Part shown: piece after piece, positions 1-9,900 of the stretch
Layout of the letters: each line of letters begins with the position of its first letter
Numbering within the stretch: the stretch's first letter is position 1
Source of the DNA: Comamonadaceae bacterium
GTDB taxonomy: Bacteria; Pseudomonadota; Gammaproteobacteria; Burkholderiales; Burkholderiaceae_C
Assembly (NCBI GenBank): GCA_947442105.1
Contig: CANEVH010000009.1
Location: 19,180-83,179 of the forward strand
DNA: 64,000 nucleotides
Direction of reading: 5' to 3'
Program-made: the position numbers and the translations under genes
The notes under the pieces: model-generated
What the model was told of the DNA's origin: nothing
Seen by the model: the letters and a program-made list of their open reading frames with translations, nothing else
The model's database searches: none

Positions 1-423
1 GAAAAAGTGGTGCCGGGCACGCAAACCATAGGCGAGTTCATGCAACGCCGGCTCTCACCGGCCATGGCTACGGTGGCGGCTACGTCGCAGCGCCTGGTGA
101 CTTTGTCCGAACGGGTGTCGCGCACCAGCGCTTTGCTGCGCACCCGCGTGGACATTGCCACCGAGCAGCAAAACCAGCAGTTGCTCGAAAAGCTCACCCG
201 CGGCCAAGAGATGCAGCTGCGCCTACAAACCACGGTGGAAGGGCTGTCGATTGCCGCCATCTCTTACTACGTGGTGAGCCTCTCGTACTACGGCACCAAG
301 GCACTCAAATCGTCGGGCTTGCCGATCAACCCGGACATCGCTGCCGGAGCCTTGATGCCCGTGGTGTTGTGGGGCGTGTGGCGCATGACGCGGCGCATCC
401 ACGCCGCGCTCAAGCCCAATTAA
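1..423 (+). CDS. DUF3422 family membrane protein, C-terminal part (5' cut by window edge)
   Basis: The reading frame is open from the first base, so this is the 3' end of a longer gene. The visible 140 residues contain a helical, charged stretch (QRLVTLSERVSRTSALLRT) followed by a hydrophobic segment and a second hydrophobic segment near the C-terminus. This is the usual end of DUF3422 proteins, which are roughly 400 residues long and have two membrane helices at the C-terminus. The family has no established function. It converges with the TRAP permease gene, with only 16 bases between the stop codons. The family call is from recognition of the C-terminal pattern, so it is probable and not certain. 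Confidence 0.7.
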   Translation, partial: EKVVPGTQTIGEFMQRRLSPAMATVAATSQRLVTLSERVSRTSALLRTRVDIATEQQNQQLLEKLTRGQEMQLRLQTTVEGLSIAAISYYVVSLSYYGTKALKSSGLPINPDIAAGALMPVVLWGVWRMTRRIHAALKPN

Positions 424-439
424 CGGTCTTACAGCGCCG

Positions 440-1738
440 TCAGCGCGCGCCGTAGCCCATGGTTTGCGGCAGCCACAGCACGATTTGCGGGAAAAACGTC
501 ATGGCCAGCAGCAAGGCCAGCAGCATGAGCAAAAAGGGCCAGCCTTCGCGCATCATGTCACCAATCGGGATGCAGGTGAGCGCCTTGGTCACAAACAGCA
601 GCATGCCAAAGGGCGGGTGAATCAGGCCAATCATCATGTTCAGCACCACCAGCACGCCAAAGTGCACCAGGTCCACGCCCAGCAGGCGCGCTGCCGGCAG
701 CAGCATGGGCACAAACACCAGCAGTAGCACCGACACGTCTAAAAAGCAGCCCAGCACCAAGAAAAGCAGGTTGACCAGCAGCAAAAACTGAATTTGCGTG
801 AGCTGCATGCCCGCCACCCACTGCGCCATGGCCTGGGGCACGCCCTCGGCGGTGAGCGCGTAATTGAGCATGAAGGAGCCGGCCAAGATCAGCGTGATGA
901 CCGCGCTGCCGCGTGCCGACTCCAGCACCACGGCCCAAAAACTGCGCCAATTCAAAGCCCGAAACACCAGGGTAGACAACACCAGCGCATGCAGAGCGGC
1001 CACGGCGGCCGCCTCGGTGGGCGTAAAGGCACCCGAATAAATGCCGCCCAGCAAAACAATGGGCATGGACAAGGGCAGGGCGCCGCGAAAGGCCAGAGTG
1101 GCCCATTCCGACCGGGGCACCGGCGCCTCGCGCGGCATATTGCGCCGCACCGCAATCCAGTGCACCACCAGCATCATCAAACCCGCCATTAAAAAGCCCG
1201 GCACCACGCCGCCCAAAAACAGCGCACCCACCGAGGTGCCCGAGACCATGGCGTAAATCACCATGGGGATAGACGGCGGAATGATAGGCCCCAGCGTGGC
1301 GCTGGCCACCACCACCGCCCCGGCGAAACCGGGTGAATATTCCGGCTTTTTCAGCATTTGCCGAATGGTGACCAAGCCGGGGCCTGCGGCGTCGGCAATG
1401 GCGCTGCCGCTCATACCCGAAAAAATGACGCTGACCAAAATGTCCACCTGCGCCAGCCCGCCGCGCATGCGCCCCACCAAGATGCGGCAAAAGTCAAAAA
1501 TGCGCTCGCTCACCGTGCCCGCGTTCATCAAGTTGGCGGCAAACACAAACAGGGGCACGGCCAGCAGCACGTAGCTGTTGTACAGGCCGTTGCTCACCTG
1601 CTCGGCCACCAGCCCCAGGTCTTGGCGCGTGGCCAGCAGGTAGGCAATACCTGCGGCCAACATGCCAAAGCCGATGGGCATGCGCAGCAAGAGCGCAGCC
1701 ACCAGCACGCCCACCAAGACCAGCAGGCCCCCGCTCAT
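440..1738 (-). CDS. dctM: TRAP transporter large permease (DctM)
   Basis: This 432-residue, strongly hydrophobic protein is the large membrane subunit of a tripartite ATP-independent periplasmic transporter. It carries the ion-coupled transport path in the inner membrane. About a dozen hydrophobic segments are visible, with the family-typical GMSGSAIADAAGPGLVTI stretch near residues 110-128 and the SATLGPIIPPSIPMVIYA stretch soon after. Length matches the family (about 425-435). It lies downstream of dctQ with a 10-base gap and ends the dctP-dctQ-dctM operon. The substrate cannot be told from the permease; organic acids are the commonest substrates of such systems. Confidence 0.95.
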   Translation of the reverse strand: MSGGLLVLVGVLVAALLLRMPIGFGMLAAGIAYLLATRQDLGLVAEQVSNGLYNSYVLLAVPLFVFAANLMNAGTVSERIFDFCRILVGRMRGGLAQVDILVSVIFSGMSGSAIADAAGPGLVTIRQMLKKPEYSPGFAGAVVVASATLGPIIPPSIPMVIYAMVSGTSVGALFLGGVVPGFLMAGLMMLVVHWIAVRRNMPREAPVPRSEWATLAFRGALPLSMPIVLLGGIYSGAFTPTEAAAVAALHALVLSTLVFRALNWRSFWAVVLESARGSAVITLILAGSFMLNYALTAEGVPQAMAQWVAGMQLTQIQFLLLVNLLFLVLGCFLDVSVLLLVFVPMLLPAARLLGVDLVHFGVLVVLNMMIGLIHPPFGMLLFVTKALTCIPIGDMMREGWPFLLMLLALLLAMTFFPQIVLWLPQTMGYGAR

Positions 1739-1748
1739 GGCGCGGGCC

Positions 1749-2309
1749 TCACAGACGTAACTCCGCGTCCAGGCCGCGCCCCTGCACCGCCCCGACGGTC
1801 GCCCAGGCGCAGCGCAGCACCAGGGCCAGCAGCAGCATCACAAAGGGCAGGTAAATCCACATGAATGAGACGCCCAGCACCGGCGAGCCCTCGCGGGCCA
1901 TGAAATGCACATAGTCCCAGCTTGCGGGCAGCGCCACGGCTGCCAGCCCGCCCACCAGCAGATTGCCCACAATGCGCATTACCTGGCGGCTGCGGCGGCT
2001 GGCGCTGTTCCACAGCAGGTCAAACACCACGTGTTCGCGCTCGGGCACCACCCAGGCGGCGGTCCACAAAATCACCCACAGATACAGGATGACTGCCGCC
2101 TCGTCGGTCCAAGGCAGCGGCTTGTTGAAGCCAAAGCGGGCGCTGATTTGCACAATGAACACGCCAAACAAGGCCAGAAAAAGCAGGCCTGAAACAGTTT
2201 GGGTGCCTGCGCGCCAGGCCTGGGTCAGGCGCTGGCGCCAGGGCTTGGACTTGGGCGTTGGCGCGGACTTGGGCGTGGGTGCCACCACTTGGGCGCTGGG
2301 CGCTGGCAT
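1749..2309 (-). CDS. dctQ: TRAP transporter small permease (DctQ)
   Basis: This 186-residue protein has four hydrophobic segments and the DctQ pattern: FNKPLPWTDEAAVILYLWVI in the middle and a conserved W-V-P-E-R-E-H sequence after it. In TRAP systems it forms the membrane part together with DctM. The N-terminal tail is proline- and lysine-rich and has a short internal repeat (APTPKS / APTPKSK), which is unusual but harmless. It starts 6 bases after the dctP stop and lies 10 bases before dctM, so the three genes are almost certainly co-transcribed. Confidence 0.92.
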   Translation of the reverse strand: MPAPSAQVVAPTPKSAPTPKSKPWRQRLTQAWRAGTQTVSGLLFLALFGVFIVQISARFGFNKPLPWTDEAAVILYLWVILWTAAWVVPEREHVVFDLLWNSASRRSRQVMRIVGNLLVGGLAAVALPASWDYVHFMAREGSPVLGVSFMWIYLPFVMLLLALVLRCAWATVGAVQGRGLDAELRL

Positions 2310-2315
2310 GCGGTA

Positions 2316-3344
2316 TCAGCGCACCGCGTTGATGCGCTCCACCAGCCCAGCGGGCCAGGCTTTGGCGTAGTCCGAGTTTTGGTAGCGCTGCTGCACCGCT
2401 TTGTGAAAGGCGTCCAAGTCCGGCGTGCTGACTTGCAGGCCTTCTTTGCGGAAAAACTCCAGCAGTTGCGACTCTTCTTTGATGCGGTTCTCGTTGTTGT
2501 ACTGGGCGGTGGCCTGGGCTGCAGCCATCACCTTTTGGCGCTGCGCGGGCGTTAGGGCGGCTAGCGCTTTGTTGGAAATAGTGATGAACAAGCTGTCGAC
2601 CAGGTGGCTGGTGAGCACGATTTGCTTGGTCACCTCATAAAACTTGGCCGCACGCACCGAGGGCAGGGGGTTGTCTTGGCCGTCGATGGTGCCGGTTTTC
2701 AGGCCCAGATAGACCTCGCCAAAGGCCAGCGGCGTGGCGGTGGCGCCCAGAGCCTCGCCTAAAAACAGCCATTCTTTGGAGCCGGGCATGCGCAGCTTCA
2801 CGCCTTTGAGGTCGGCCGGTGTTTTGACGCTGCGCACTTCGCGCAGATTGAGCTGGCGCGTGCCCAGATAGGCGGTGGCCAGTGGCGTGACGTCCATTTT
2901 GTCGGCCACGGCCTTGAACATCTCTGCGCCAATGGGGCCCTGGAAGATTTTTTGCTGCTGCGCCGGGTCGCGCACCATATAGCCGGCGGTAAACACCGAG
3001 AACTCGGGCACGAACTTGGCAATGTCAAAGGCTGAGAGCGTCGCCAGCTCCAGGTTGCCGCGCGCCATGGCTGCCGACTCTGCGCCTTGTTTGAAGAGCG
3101 TGGCATTGAGGTTGATTTGCACCTCAAACTCGCCCGGCGCGCTTTTTTCCAGGCTGTCTTTAAACACGGTCCACATCTTGGCGTGCCAGTCGTCGGGCAC
3201 GGCTGGGGTGGAGATGCGCAATACCGTTTTGCCCTGCGCCAAGGCGGGCAGGGCGCTGGCGCCAAGTGCGGCAGCGGCCAAAAGCAGGTGGCGGCGCTTG
3301 GGGCTCGGGAGCTGCTGGTCGTGGAAGGGGGTTTTGTCTTGCAT
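2316..3344 (-). CDS. dctP: TRAP transporter substrate-binding protein (DctP)
   Basis: This is the periplasmic solute receptor of the TRAP system, 342 residues. The ATG at 3344 is chosen because GGAGA lies 7 bases upstream; an in-frame start further upstream lacks such a site. The N-terminus has KRR followed by a hydrophobic stretch ending ALPALAQ, which looks like a signal peptide, possibly Tat-type because of the twin basic residues. Typical DctP features follow: KGVKLRMPGSKEW with the carboxylate-binding arginine, then GLKTGTIDGQDNPL. It is the first gene of the dctPQM operon and sets the ligand specificity, which cannot be read from the sequence alone. Confidence 0.93.
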   Translation of the reverse strand: MQDKTPFHDQQLPSPKRRHLLLAAAALGASALPALAQGKTVLRISTPAVPDDWHAKMWTVFKDSLEKSAPGEFEVQINLNATLFKQGAESAAMARGNLELATLSAFDIAKFVPEFSVFTAGYMVRDPAQQQKIFQGPIGAEMFKAVADKMDVTPLATAYLGTRQLNLREVRSVKTPADLKGVKLRMPGSKEWLFLGEALGATATPLAFGEVYLGLKTGTIDGQDNPLPSVRAAKFYEVTKQIVLTSHLVDSLFITISNKALAALTPAQRQKVMAAAQATAQYNNENRIKEESQLLEFFRKEGLQVSTPDLDAFHKAVQQRYQNSDYAKAWPAGLVERINAVR

Positions 3345-3445
3345 GGTTTGTCTCCGCTGTTTTTCTGGGGTTGGTGGGGCGCGCACTTCTTGCGTGCCTG
3401 CTGCGCGCCTGTTGTGCGCCTCTTGAGCGTTATGCGTACCTAGGG

Positions 3446-6028
3446 TCAGTAGGCCAGCGCCTCCAGCAATTCTGTCTCAATAGCGATCTGCGTCTTGTTG
3501 TGTTGGAGCTGCACGCCATGGACCAAAAAAGTGTCCTCCACCCGCTCGCCCAGCGTGGCGACTTTGGCCAGTTGCACCGCTATCTGGTGGCGCGCCAGCA
3601 CGCGGGCCACGCAGTACAGCAGGCCGGGGCGGTCGCTGGCCGAGATGTTGAGCAGCCAGTTTTGTGCTTTTTCGTCGGGCCGCAAGGTCACGCGCGGCGC
3701 GATAGGAAAGCTCTTGACCCGCCGCGAGATGCGCCCCTTGGACGGCTGGGGCAGTGGCCCCGCCGTGGCAATGGCCAGGGCCAGCTCGCTCTCCAGCATG
3801 CTGGTCAGCGCCAGGTAGTGTTCTTCCATGCCCGCAGAGGTCACCACCTCAAAGGTGTCAAGTGCATAGCCGCGCTGTGTGGTGTGCACCCGTGCGTCCA
3901 CAATGCTGAACGAGGCCTGGTCAAAGTAGCCGCAAATGCGGGCAAACAAGTCCGGCTGATCCGGGGTGTAGACCAGCACTTGCAGGCCTTCGCCCAGGGT
4001 GGAGCGGCGTGCGCGCACCACGGGCGTGGCGGTTTGCACATGGCGCGAGAGCTGTTTGGCGTGCCAGGCAATATCAGACGCGTCGTGGCGCATAAAGTAG
4101 CTCACGTCCAACGTGTCCCACAACGCTTTGTGGGCTTCAAACGGCAGGCTGTACAGGGCCAGGTTGACCAGGGCCTCGCGCTTGCGGGCCTCCACTTCGG
4201 CGTCGGCGTCGGGCGCGCGCCCCCCGAGCACGCGCATGGTGTAGCGGTACAGGTCTTCGAGCAGCTTGCTCTTCCAGGCGTTCCACACCTTGGGCGAGGT
4301 GCCGCGAATGTCGGCCACCGTCAACAAGTAGAGCGCGGTCAAATTGCGCTCATTGCCCACGCGCTGGGCAAACTTGGCAATCACCGCGCTGTCGCTCAGG
4401 TCGGACTTTTGCGCAATGCGGCTCATGGTCAGGTGCTCTGCGACCAAAAACTCGATCAGCGCCGTGTCTTCGGCGTCTATGCCGTGCTGCTTGCAAAAGC
4501 GCCGCGCCTCCACGCAACCCAGCTCCGAGTGGTCGCCGCCACGGCCTTTGGCAATGTCGTGGAACAAGGCGGCCACGTACAGCAGCCAGGGCTTGTCCCA
4601 GCCCGAGGCCAGTTGCGAGCAAAACGGGTATTCGTGCGCATGCTCCACGATAAAAAAGCGCCGCACATTGCGCAGCACCGTCAAGATGTGCTGGTCCACG
4701 GTGTACACATGGAACAAGTCGTGCTGCATTTGCCCCACGATGCGCCTGAACACCCACAGGTAGCGCCCCAGCACCGAGGTTTGGTTCATCAGCCGCATGG
4801 CGTGGGTAATGCCGCCGGGCTGCATCAAGATGCGCATAAAGGTGGCCCGGTTGACCGGGTCGCGCCGGTAGGCTGCGTCCATGACGCCGCGCGCGTTGTA
4901 GAGGGCGCGCAAGGTGCGCGCGGAAAGCCCTTTGACGCCCACCGTGGTTTGGTAGAGCAAAAAGGTTTCCAAAATCGCGTGCGGCTGGCGCTGGTACAGG
5001 TCGTCGCTGGCCACATCCAGCATGCCGGCTTTGTCGTTGAAACGCGCGTTTACGGGGCGCAGCGTGTGCGTGGAGGGGTTGAGCCGCTCCTCAATGTTCA
5101 TCAGCAAAATCTGGTTGAGCTGGGTCACCGCCTTGGCCGCCCAGTAGTAGCGCTTCATCAGGCGCTCGCTGGCGCGCACCACGGCGCGTGCGTTGGCGGG
5201 CGCGGTGTAGCCAAAGGCCTCGGCCACAGGCGTTTGCAGGTCAAACACCAGCCGGTCTTCGCGCCGCTTGGCAATCATGTGCAGCCGGGCACGCACCAGA
5301 AACAGCAGCGATTCGTTGCGCCGAATTTGTGCAATCTCAAAGTCGGTCGCCAGGCCGTTGTGCGCCAGCTCGGCCCAGTTCCAGCCGTAATGCGCCGCCC
5401 TTGCCACCCACAGCACCGCTTGCAGGTCGCGGATGCCGCCAGGCGACTCTTTGCAATTGGGCTCTAGCGCATAGGGCGTGTCCTCAAACTTGGTATGGCG
5501 CTGGCGCAGCTCCAGCGTTTTGGCCACAAAAAAAGCCCGTGGGTCCAGAGCGGCAAAGAACGCGGTTTTGAAGCGCTTGACCAAGGCGGCGTCACCGGTA
5601 ATGTGGCGGCATTCCAAAAGCGCGGTTTGCACGGTCACGTCTTTGCTGGCTTCTGCTACGCACTCTGACACGGTGCGCACGCTGGACCCTATTTCCAGCC
5701 CCGCATCCCAGCAGCTGCCAATAAACAGCTCAATGCACCGCAGCAGCGCCGCCTCATCGCTCGCCTGGTCGGGCAGCAGCACCAGCACGTCTACATCCGA
5801 GTAAGGGAACAATTCCGCCCGGCCATAACCGCCCACTGCCACCAAGGCGCAGGGCGCGCCCAAACCCGATTGCGTCCACAGCGTGCCCAGCAAGGTGTCG
5901 GTCAGCGACGAGAGATCGTGCAGCACCTTGTACACGCCGCGTGGCCTAAAGCTGGGCGCCTGCAAGCCTTGCAGAATCTGCGCCTTTTGCGCGCGGTAGG
6001 TGGTGCGTAGCACCTGAAGATCGGTCAT
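3446..6028 (-). CDS. glnD: bifunctional [protein-PII] uridylyltransferase / uridylyl-removing enzyme
   Basis: GlnD senses glutamine and adds or removes UMP on PII proteins, the entry point of nitrogen control. All domains are visible in the 860-residue protein. The nucleotidyltransferase motif [17 protein letters not shown] lies near residues 66-82 with the metal-binding D-x-D. The HD phosphohydrolase motif [14 protein letters not shown] lies near residue 490. Two ACT domains occupy the last 190 residues (starting [15 protein letters not shown] and [15 protein letters not shown]). The ATG at 6028 is preferred over one 16 codons upstream because the upstream start would overlap map and the protein would begin with unconserved sequence. 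It follows map in the same direction with a 25-base gap, a common arrangement in this group. Confidence 0.96.
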   Translation of the reverse strand: MTDLQVLRTTYRAQKAQILQGLQAPSFRPRGVYKVLHDLSSLTDTLLGTLWTQSGLGAPCALVAVGGYGRAELFPYSDVDVLVLLPDQASDEAALLRCIELFIGSCWDAGLEIGSSVRTVSECVAEASKDVTVQTALLECRHITGDAALVKRFKTAFFAALDPRAFFVAKTLELRQRHTKFEDTPYALEPNCKESPGGIRDLQAVLWVARAAHYGWNWAELAHNGLATDFEIAQIRRNESLLFLVRARLHMIAKRREDRLVFDLQTPVAEAFGYTAPANARAVVRASERLMKRYYWAAKAVTQLNQILLMNIEERLNPSTHTLRPVNARFNDKAGMLDVASDDLYQRQPHAILETFLLYQTTVGVKGLSARTLRALYNARGVMDAAYRRDPVNRATFMRILMQPGGITHAMRLMNQTSVLGRYLWVFRRIVGQMQHDLFHVYTVDQHILTVLRNVRRFFIVEHAHEYPFCSQLASGWDKPWLLYVAALFHDIAKGRGGDHSELGCVEARRFCKQHGIDAEDTALIEFLVAEHLTMSRIAQKSDLSDSAVIAKFAQRVGNERNLTALYLLTVADIRGTSPKVWNAWKSKLLEDLYRYTMRVLGGRAPDADAEVEARKREALVNLALYSLPFEAHKALWDTLDVSYFMRHDASDIAWHAKQLSRHVQTATPVVRARRSTLGEGLQVLVYTPDQPDLFARICGYFDQASFSIVDARVHTTQRGYALDTFEVVTSAGMEEHYLALTSMLESELALAIATAGPLPQPSKGRISRRVKSFPIAPRVTLRPDEKAQNWLLNISASDRPGLLYCVARVLARHQIAVQLAKVATLGERVEDTFLVHGVQLQHNKTQIAIETELLEALAY

Positions 6029-6053
6029 CGGCGCTACCGCAGTGGGGCCGGGC

Positions 6054-6872
6054 TCAGGCGGTTTGCGCAGGCACAAACGCCGGAATGGGCGGGCTGCCCG
6101 CCGACAGCGTCAGCACCTCGTAGCCTGTGGGGGTGACCAGCACCGTGTGCTCCCACTGGGCTGAAAGCGACCGGTCCTGGGTGACGATGGTCCAGCCGTC
6201 TTTTTCTGGGCCTTCCTTGATTTCCTTGCGCCCGGCGTTGATCATGGGTTCGATGGTGAAGGTCATGCCTTCGACCAGTTTTTCTAGCGTGCCGGGGCGA
6301 CCGTAGTGCAGCACCTGCGGCTCTTCGTGAAACACCTGACCGATGCCGTGGCCACAAAACTCACGCACCACGCTAAAGCCGTGGCCTTCGGTAAAGCGCT
6401 GAATGGCGTGGCCGATGTCGCCCAAATAGACGCCCGGCTTGACCATTTTGATGCCGTGCCACATGGCGTCGTAGGTGACGGCGGCCAGGCGCTTGGCAGC
6501 GATGGAGGGCTCGCCCACAAAAAACATGCGGCTGGTGTCGCCGTGCCAGGTGTTTTTGATGACGGTGACGTCGATATTGAGCACGTCGCCCTTTTTTAAC
6601 GCCTTGTCATTGGGAATGCCGTGGCAGACCTGGTGGTTGACCGAGGTGCAAATCGACTTGGGGTAAGGGATTTTGCCGCCGCCGGTGTAATTGAGCGGTG
6701 CGGGAATCGCGCCTTGCACGTTCACGATGTAGTCGTGGGCCAATTTGTCCAAGGCGTTGGTGGTGACACCGGGCACAACGAAGGGGGTCAGGTAGTCCAG
6801 AACTTCGGAAGCCAGTTTGCCCGCCACGCGCATGCCCGCAATGCCTTGGGCGTCTTTGTAAGTAATAGTCAT
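6054..6872 (-). CDS. map: type I methionine aminopeptidase
   Basis: This 272-residue enzyme removes the N-terminal methionine from nascent proteins in the cytoplasm. The five metal ligands of the family are recognisable: two aspartates in [20 protein letters not shown], the histidine in [15 protein letters not shown], a glutamate in TIEPMIN and the last glutamate in QWEHTVLVT. There is no N-terminal zinc-finger extension, so it is type Ia-like. The start at 6872 gives the usual [16 protein letters not shown]-terminus; the frame continues open upstream into the purL promoter region. It is divergent from purL and upstream of glnD. Confidence 0.96.
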   Translation of the reverse strand: MTITYKDAQGIAGMRVAGKLASEVLDYLTPFVVPGVTTNALDKLAHDYIVNVQGAIPAPLNYTGGGKIPYPKSICTSVNHQVCHGIPNDKALKKGDVLNIDVTVIKNTWHGDTSRMFFVGEPSIAAKRLAAVTYDAMWHGIKMVKPGVYLGDIGHAIQRFTEGHGFSVVREFCGHGIGQVFHEEPQVLHYGRPGTLEKLVEGMTFTIEPMINAGRKEIKEGPEKDGWTIVTQDRSLSAQWEHTVLVTPTGYEVLTLSAGSPPIPAFVPAQTA

Positions 6873-6988
6873 CGGCGGATTATCCCAAGGTTTGGATTTC
6901 GGGAAAGTGTGGGGCAGTGTGGGGGCCGCGCTCCAAGCCCGGTCGTTAAAATTGCCCGCTGCTCCCCCATCCCCTACCAAAGCCCTCC

Positions 6989-9900
6989 GTGACCCTGCAC
7001 CTTAGTACCTTCGAAGGCGGCAACGCGCTCAGCCGTTTCCGCGCCGCCGCTTTTTTGACCGCCTTGCAGGGGGTGCACGACAAGATCAGCAGCATTTCTG
7101 GCCGCTTTGTGCACTGGGTGGCCACCGACGGCGCGCCCGACGCGGCGCTCACCGCCCGCCTGAATGCATTGTTGAGCTACGGCGAGCCCTTCGAAGGCGG
7201 CGCGGACGGCCTGGTGCTGCTGGTGTCGCCGCGCCTGGGCACGCTCTCGCCCTGGGCCTCCAAGGCCACGGACATTGCGCACAACTGCGGGCTGGCCATC
7301 CAACGGGTGGAGCGCATGGTGGAGTATCGCCTCACGCTCAAAAGCGGTTTGCTGTCCAAGCCCAGCCTCTCGCCCGAGCAACTCCAGGCCTGCGCAGACT
7401 TGCTGCACGACCGCATGACCGAGAGCGTGTTTACCGAGCGCAGTCAAGCCCAAGCCCTGTTTGGCGCTTTGCAGGCTGCGCCGCTGGACACTTGCGACGT
7501 GCTCGGTGGTGGTCGCGCTGCGCTGCTGGACGCCAATGTGCGCTTTGGCCTGGCGCTGGCCGACGACGAGATCGATTACTTGGTTAGCGCCTTCACCGCC
7601 TTGCAGCGCAACCCCACCGACGTGGAACTGATGATGTTCGCCCAGGCCAATAGCGAACACTGCCGCCACAAAATCTTCAACGCCGACTTCACCATCGACG
7701 GCGTGCCCCAGGCCAGCAGCATGTTCGGCATGATCCGCCACACGCACCAAATCCACCCCCAGCACATGTTGGTGGCCTATTCAGACAACGCCTCGGTGAT
7801 GGAAGGCAGCCAGGTCGAGCGCTTCGCTGCCAGCGCCAGTGCCAGCGACCAAACGGTGCGCTCGCCGCATTACCAAAAAACCCAGGCCACCCAGCACATC
7901 CTGATGAAGGTGGAAACCCATAACCACCCCACCGCCATTTCCCCCTTCCCCGGCGCATCCACCGGCGCCGGCGGCGAAATCCGCGACGAAGGCGCCACCG
8001 GCCGCGGCTCCAAACCCAAAGCAGGGTTGACAGGTTTCACCGTCTCCACGATCAATTGGGGTCCAGCTCAAGCTAATTGGGGTCAGATTCCAATTTCAGG
8101 AAATTGGAATCTGACCCCAATTAGCTTGAGACCCCCCGTTTACGGCAAACCCGATCACATCGCCAGCCCCTTGCAAATCATGATTGAGGGGCCGCTGGGC
8201 GGCGCGGCGTTCAACAACGAGTTTGGCCGGCCCAATTTGCTGGGCTACTTTCGGCAATACGAGCAAAGCGTGGCCAGCAACCTGGACACGGTGCAACGCG
8301 GCTACCACAAGCCCATCATGATTGCCGGTGGCCTGGGCGTGATTGATGAAACGCAGACCCACAAGATTGAGTTTCCGGCGGGCAGCTTGCTGATTCAACT
8401 CGGCGGCCCCGGCATGCGCATTGGCATGGGGGGCAGCGCGGCCAGTTCCATGGCCACGGGGGCGAACGCCGCCGACCTGGACTTTGATTCGGTGCAGCGC
8501 GGCAACCCCGAGATGGAGCGCCGCGCCCAAGAAGTGATCAACCAGTGCTGGATTTTGGGCCGTGACGCTGGCCCGAACGGCCTGGGCAACCCGATTCTGG
8601 CCATCCACGATGTGGGCGCCGGCGGCCTGTCCAACGCATTCCCCGAGCTGACCAACGACGCCGGTCGCGGCGCCAGCTTCGATCTGCGCGCCGTACCCCT
8701 AGAAGAAAGCGGCATGGCGCCCAAAGAAATTTGGTGCAACGAAAGCCAAGAACGCTACGTGCTGGCCATCGCGCCGGAGTCGCTGGCGCTGTTTACCGCA
8801 CTGTGCGATCGCGAGCGCTGCCCGTTCGCCGTCGTGGGCGTCGCTACTGAAGAGCGGCAACTGGTCGTCTCTGACGCAGAAGGGAGCGTGGGTGTCACGA
8901 GCGGCGCTGGGCCGTCCCAAGGCGCGAGCGCCCCCTCGGGGGGCAGCGAACCACACGCAGTGGGGAGCGTGGGGGCCACGAGCGGCGCCGGGCCGTCCCA
9001 AGGCGCGAGCGCCCCCTCGGGGGGCAGCGAACCCCACGCAGTGGGGAGCGTGGGGGCCATCCACCCTGTCAATATGCCCATGAACGTGCTCTTGGGCAAG
9101 CCGCCCAAAATGCACCGCGATGTGCACACCGTGGCGCGCACATTTGCGCCGCTGGACCTGACCGGCGTGGACTTGCAAAAGGCCGTGATCGACGTGCTCT
9201 CGCACCCCACGGTGGCGTCCAAGCGGTTTTTGATCACCATTGGCGACCGCACCGTCGGTGGCCTGACCCACCGCGACCAGATGGTCGGCCCCTGGCAGGT
9301 GCCGGTGGCCGATTGCGCGGTCACGCTGGCCGATTGCCAGGGCTTTGCTGGTGAGGCCATGGCCATGGGCGAGCGCACGCCGCTGGCATCCGTCAACGCC
9401 CCGGCTTCGGGCCGCATGGCGGTGGCGGAGGCGATTACCAATTTGCTGGCCGCGCCGATAGAGCTGCCGCGCGTCAAACTCTCGGCCAACTGGATGGCTG
9501 CGTGTGGCGAGCCGGGCGAAGACGCCGCGCTGTATGCCACCGTCAAAGCCGTAGGCCTTGAGCTGTGCCCGGCGCTGGGCGTGTCGATTCCGGTCGGCAA
9601 GGACTCGCTCTCCATGCGCACCCAGTGGACGGATGCAGAGGGCGCCAAAAAAGTCACCTCGCCGGTCTCGCTCATCGTCAGCGCCTTTGCCACCCTGGGC
9701 GATGTGCGTGCCACGCTCACGCCCCAGCTCGACGCCACGCAAGACAGCACGCTGATTTTGGTGGACTTGGGCCACGGCAAAAACCGCATGGCCGCCAGCA
9801 TCTTGGCGCAAACCCTGGACCAGGTGGGCGACCAGGTGCCGGACCTGGACACACCCCAAGACCTGGTGGCTTTGGTGAACGCTGTGAACGCCTTGCGCGC

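Noticed and set aside
3266..5467. 733-codon open frame on the plus strand opposite glnD
   Set aside because: It is a His/Gln/Gly-rich frame antisense to a clear GlnD; such long shadows are common in GC-rich genes. No domain or ribosome-binding site supports it.
8882..9058. CRISPR array
   Set aside because: Only two and a fraction contiguous units without spacers, within purL; it is a tandem repeat. No CRISPR array or cas gene was seen in the window.
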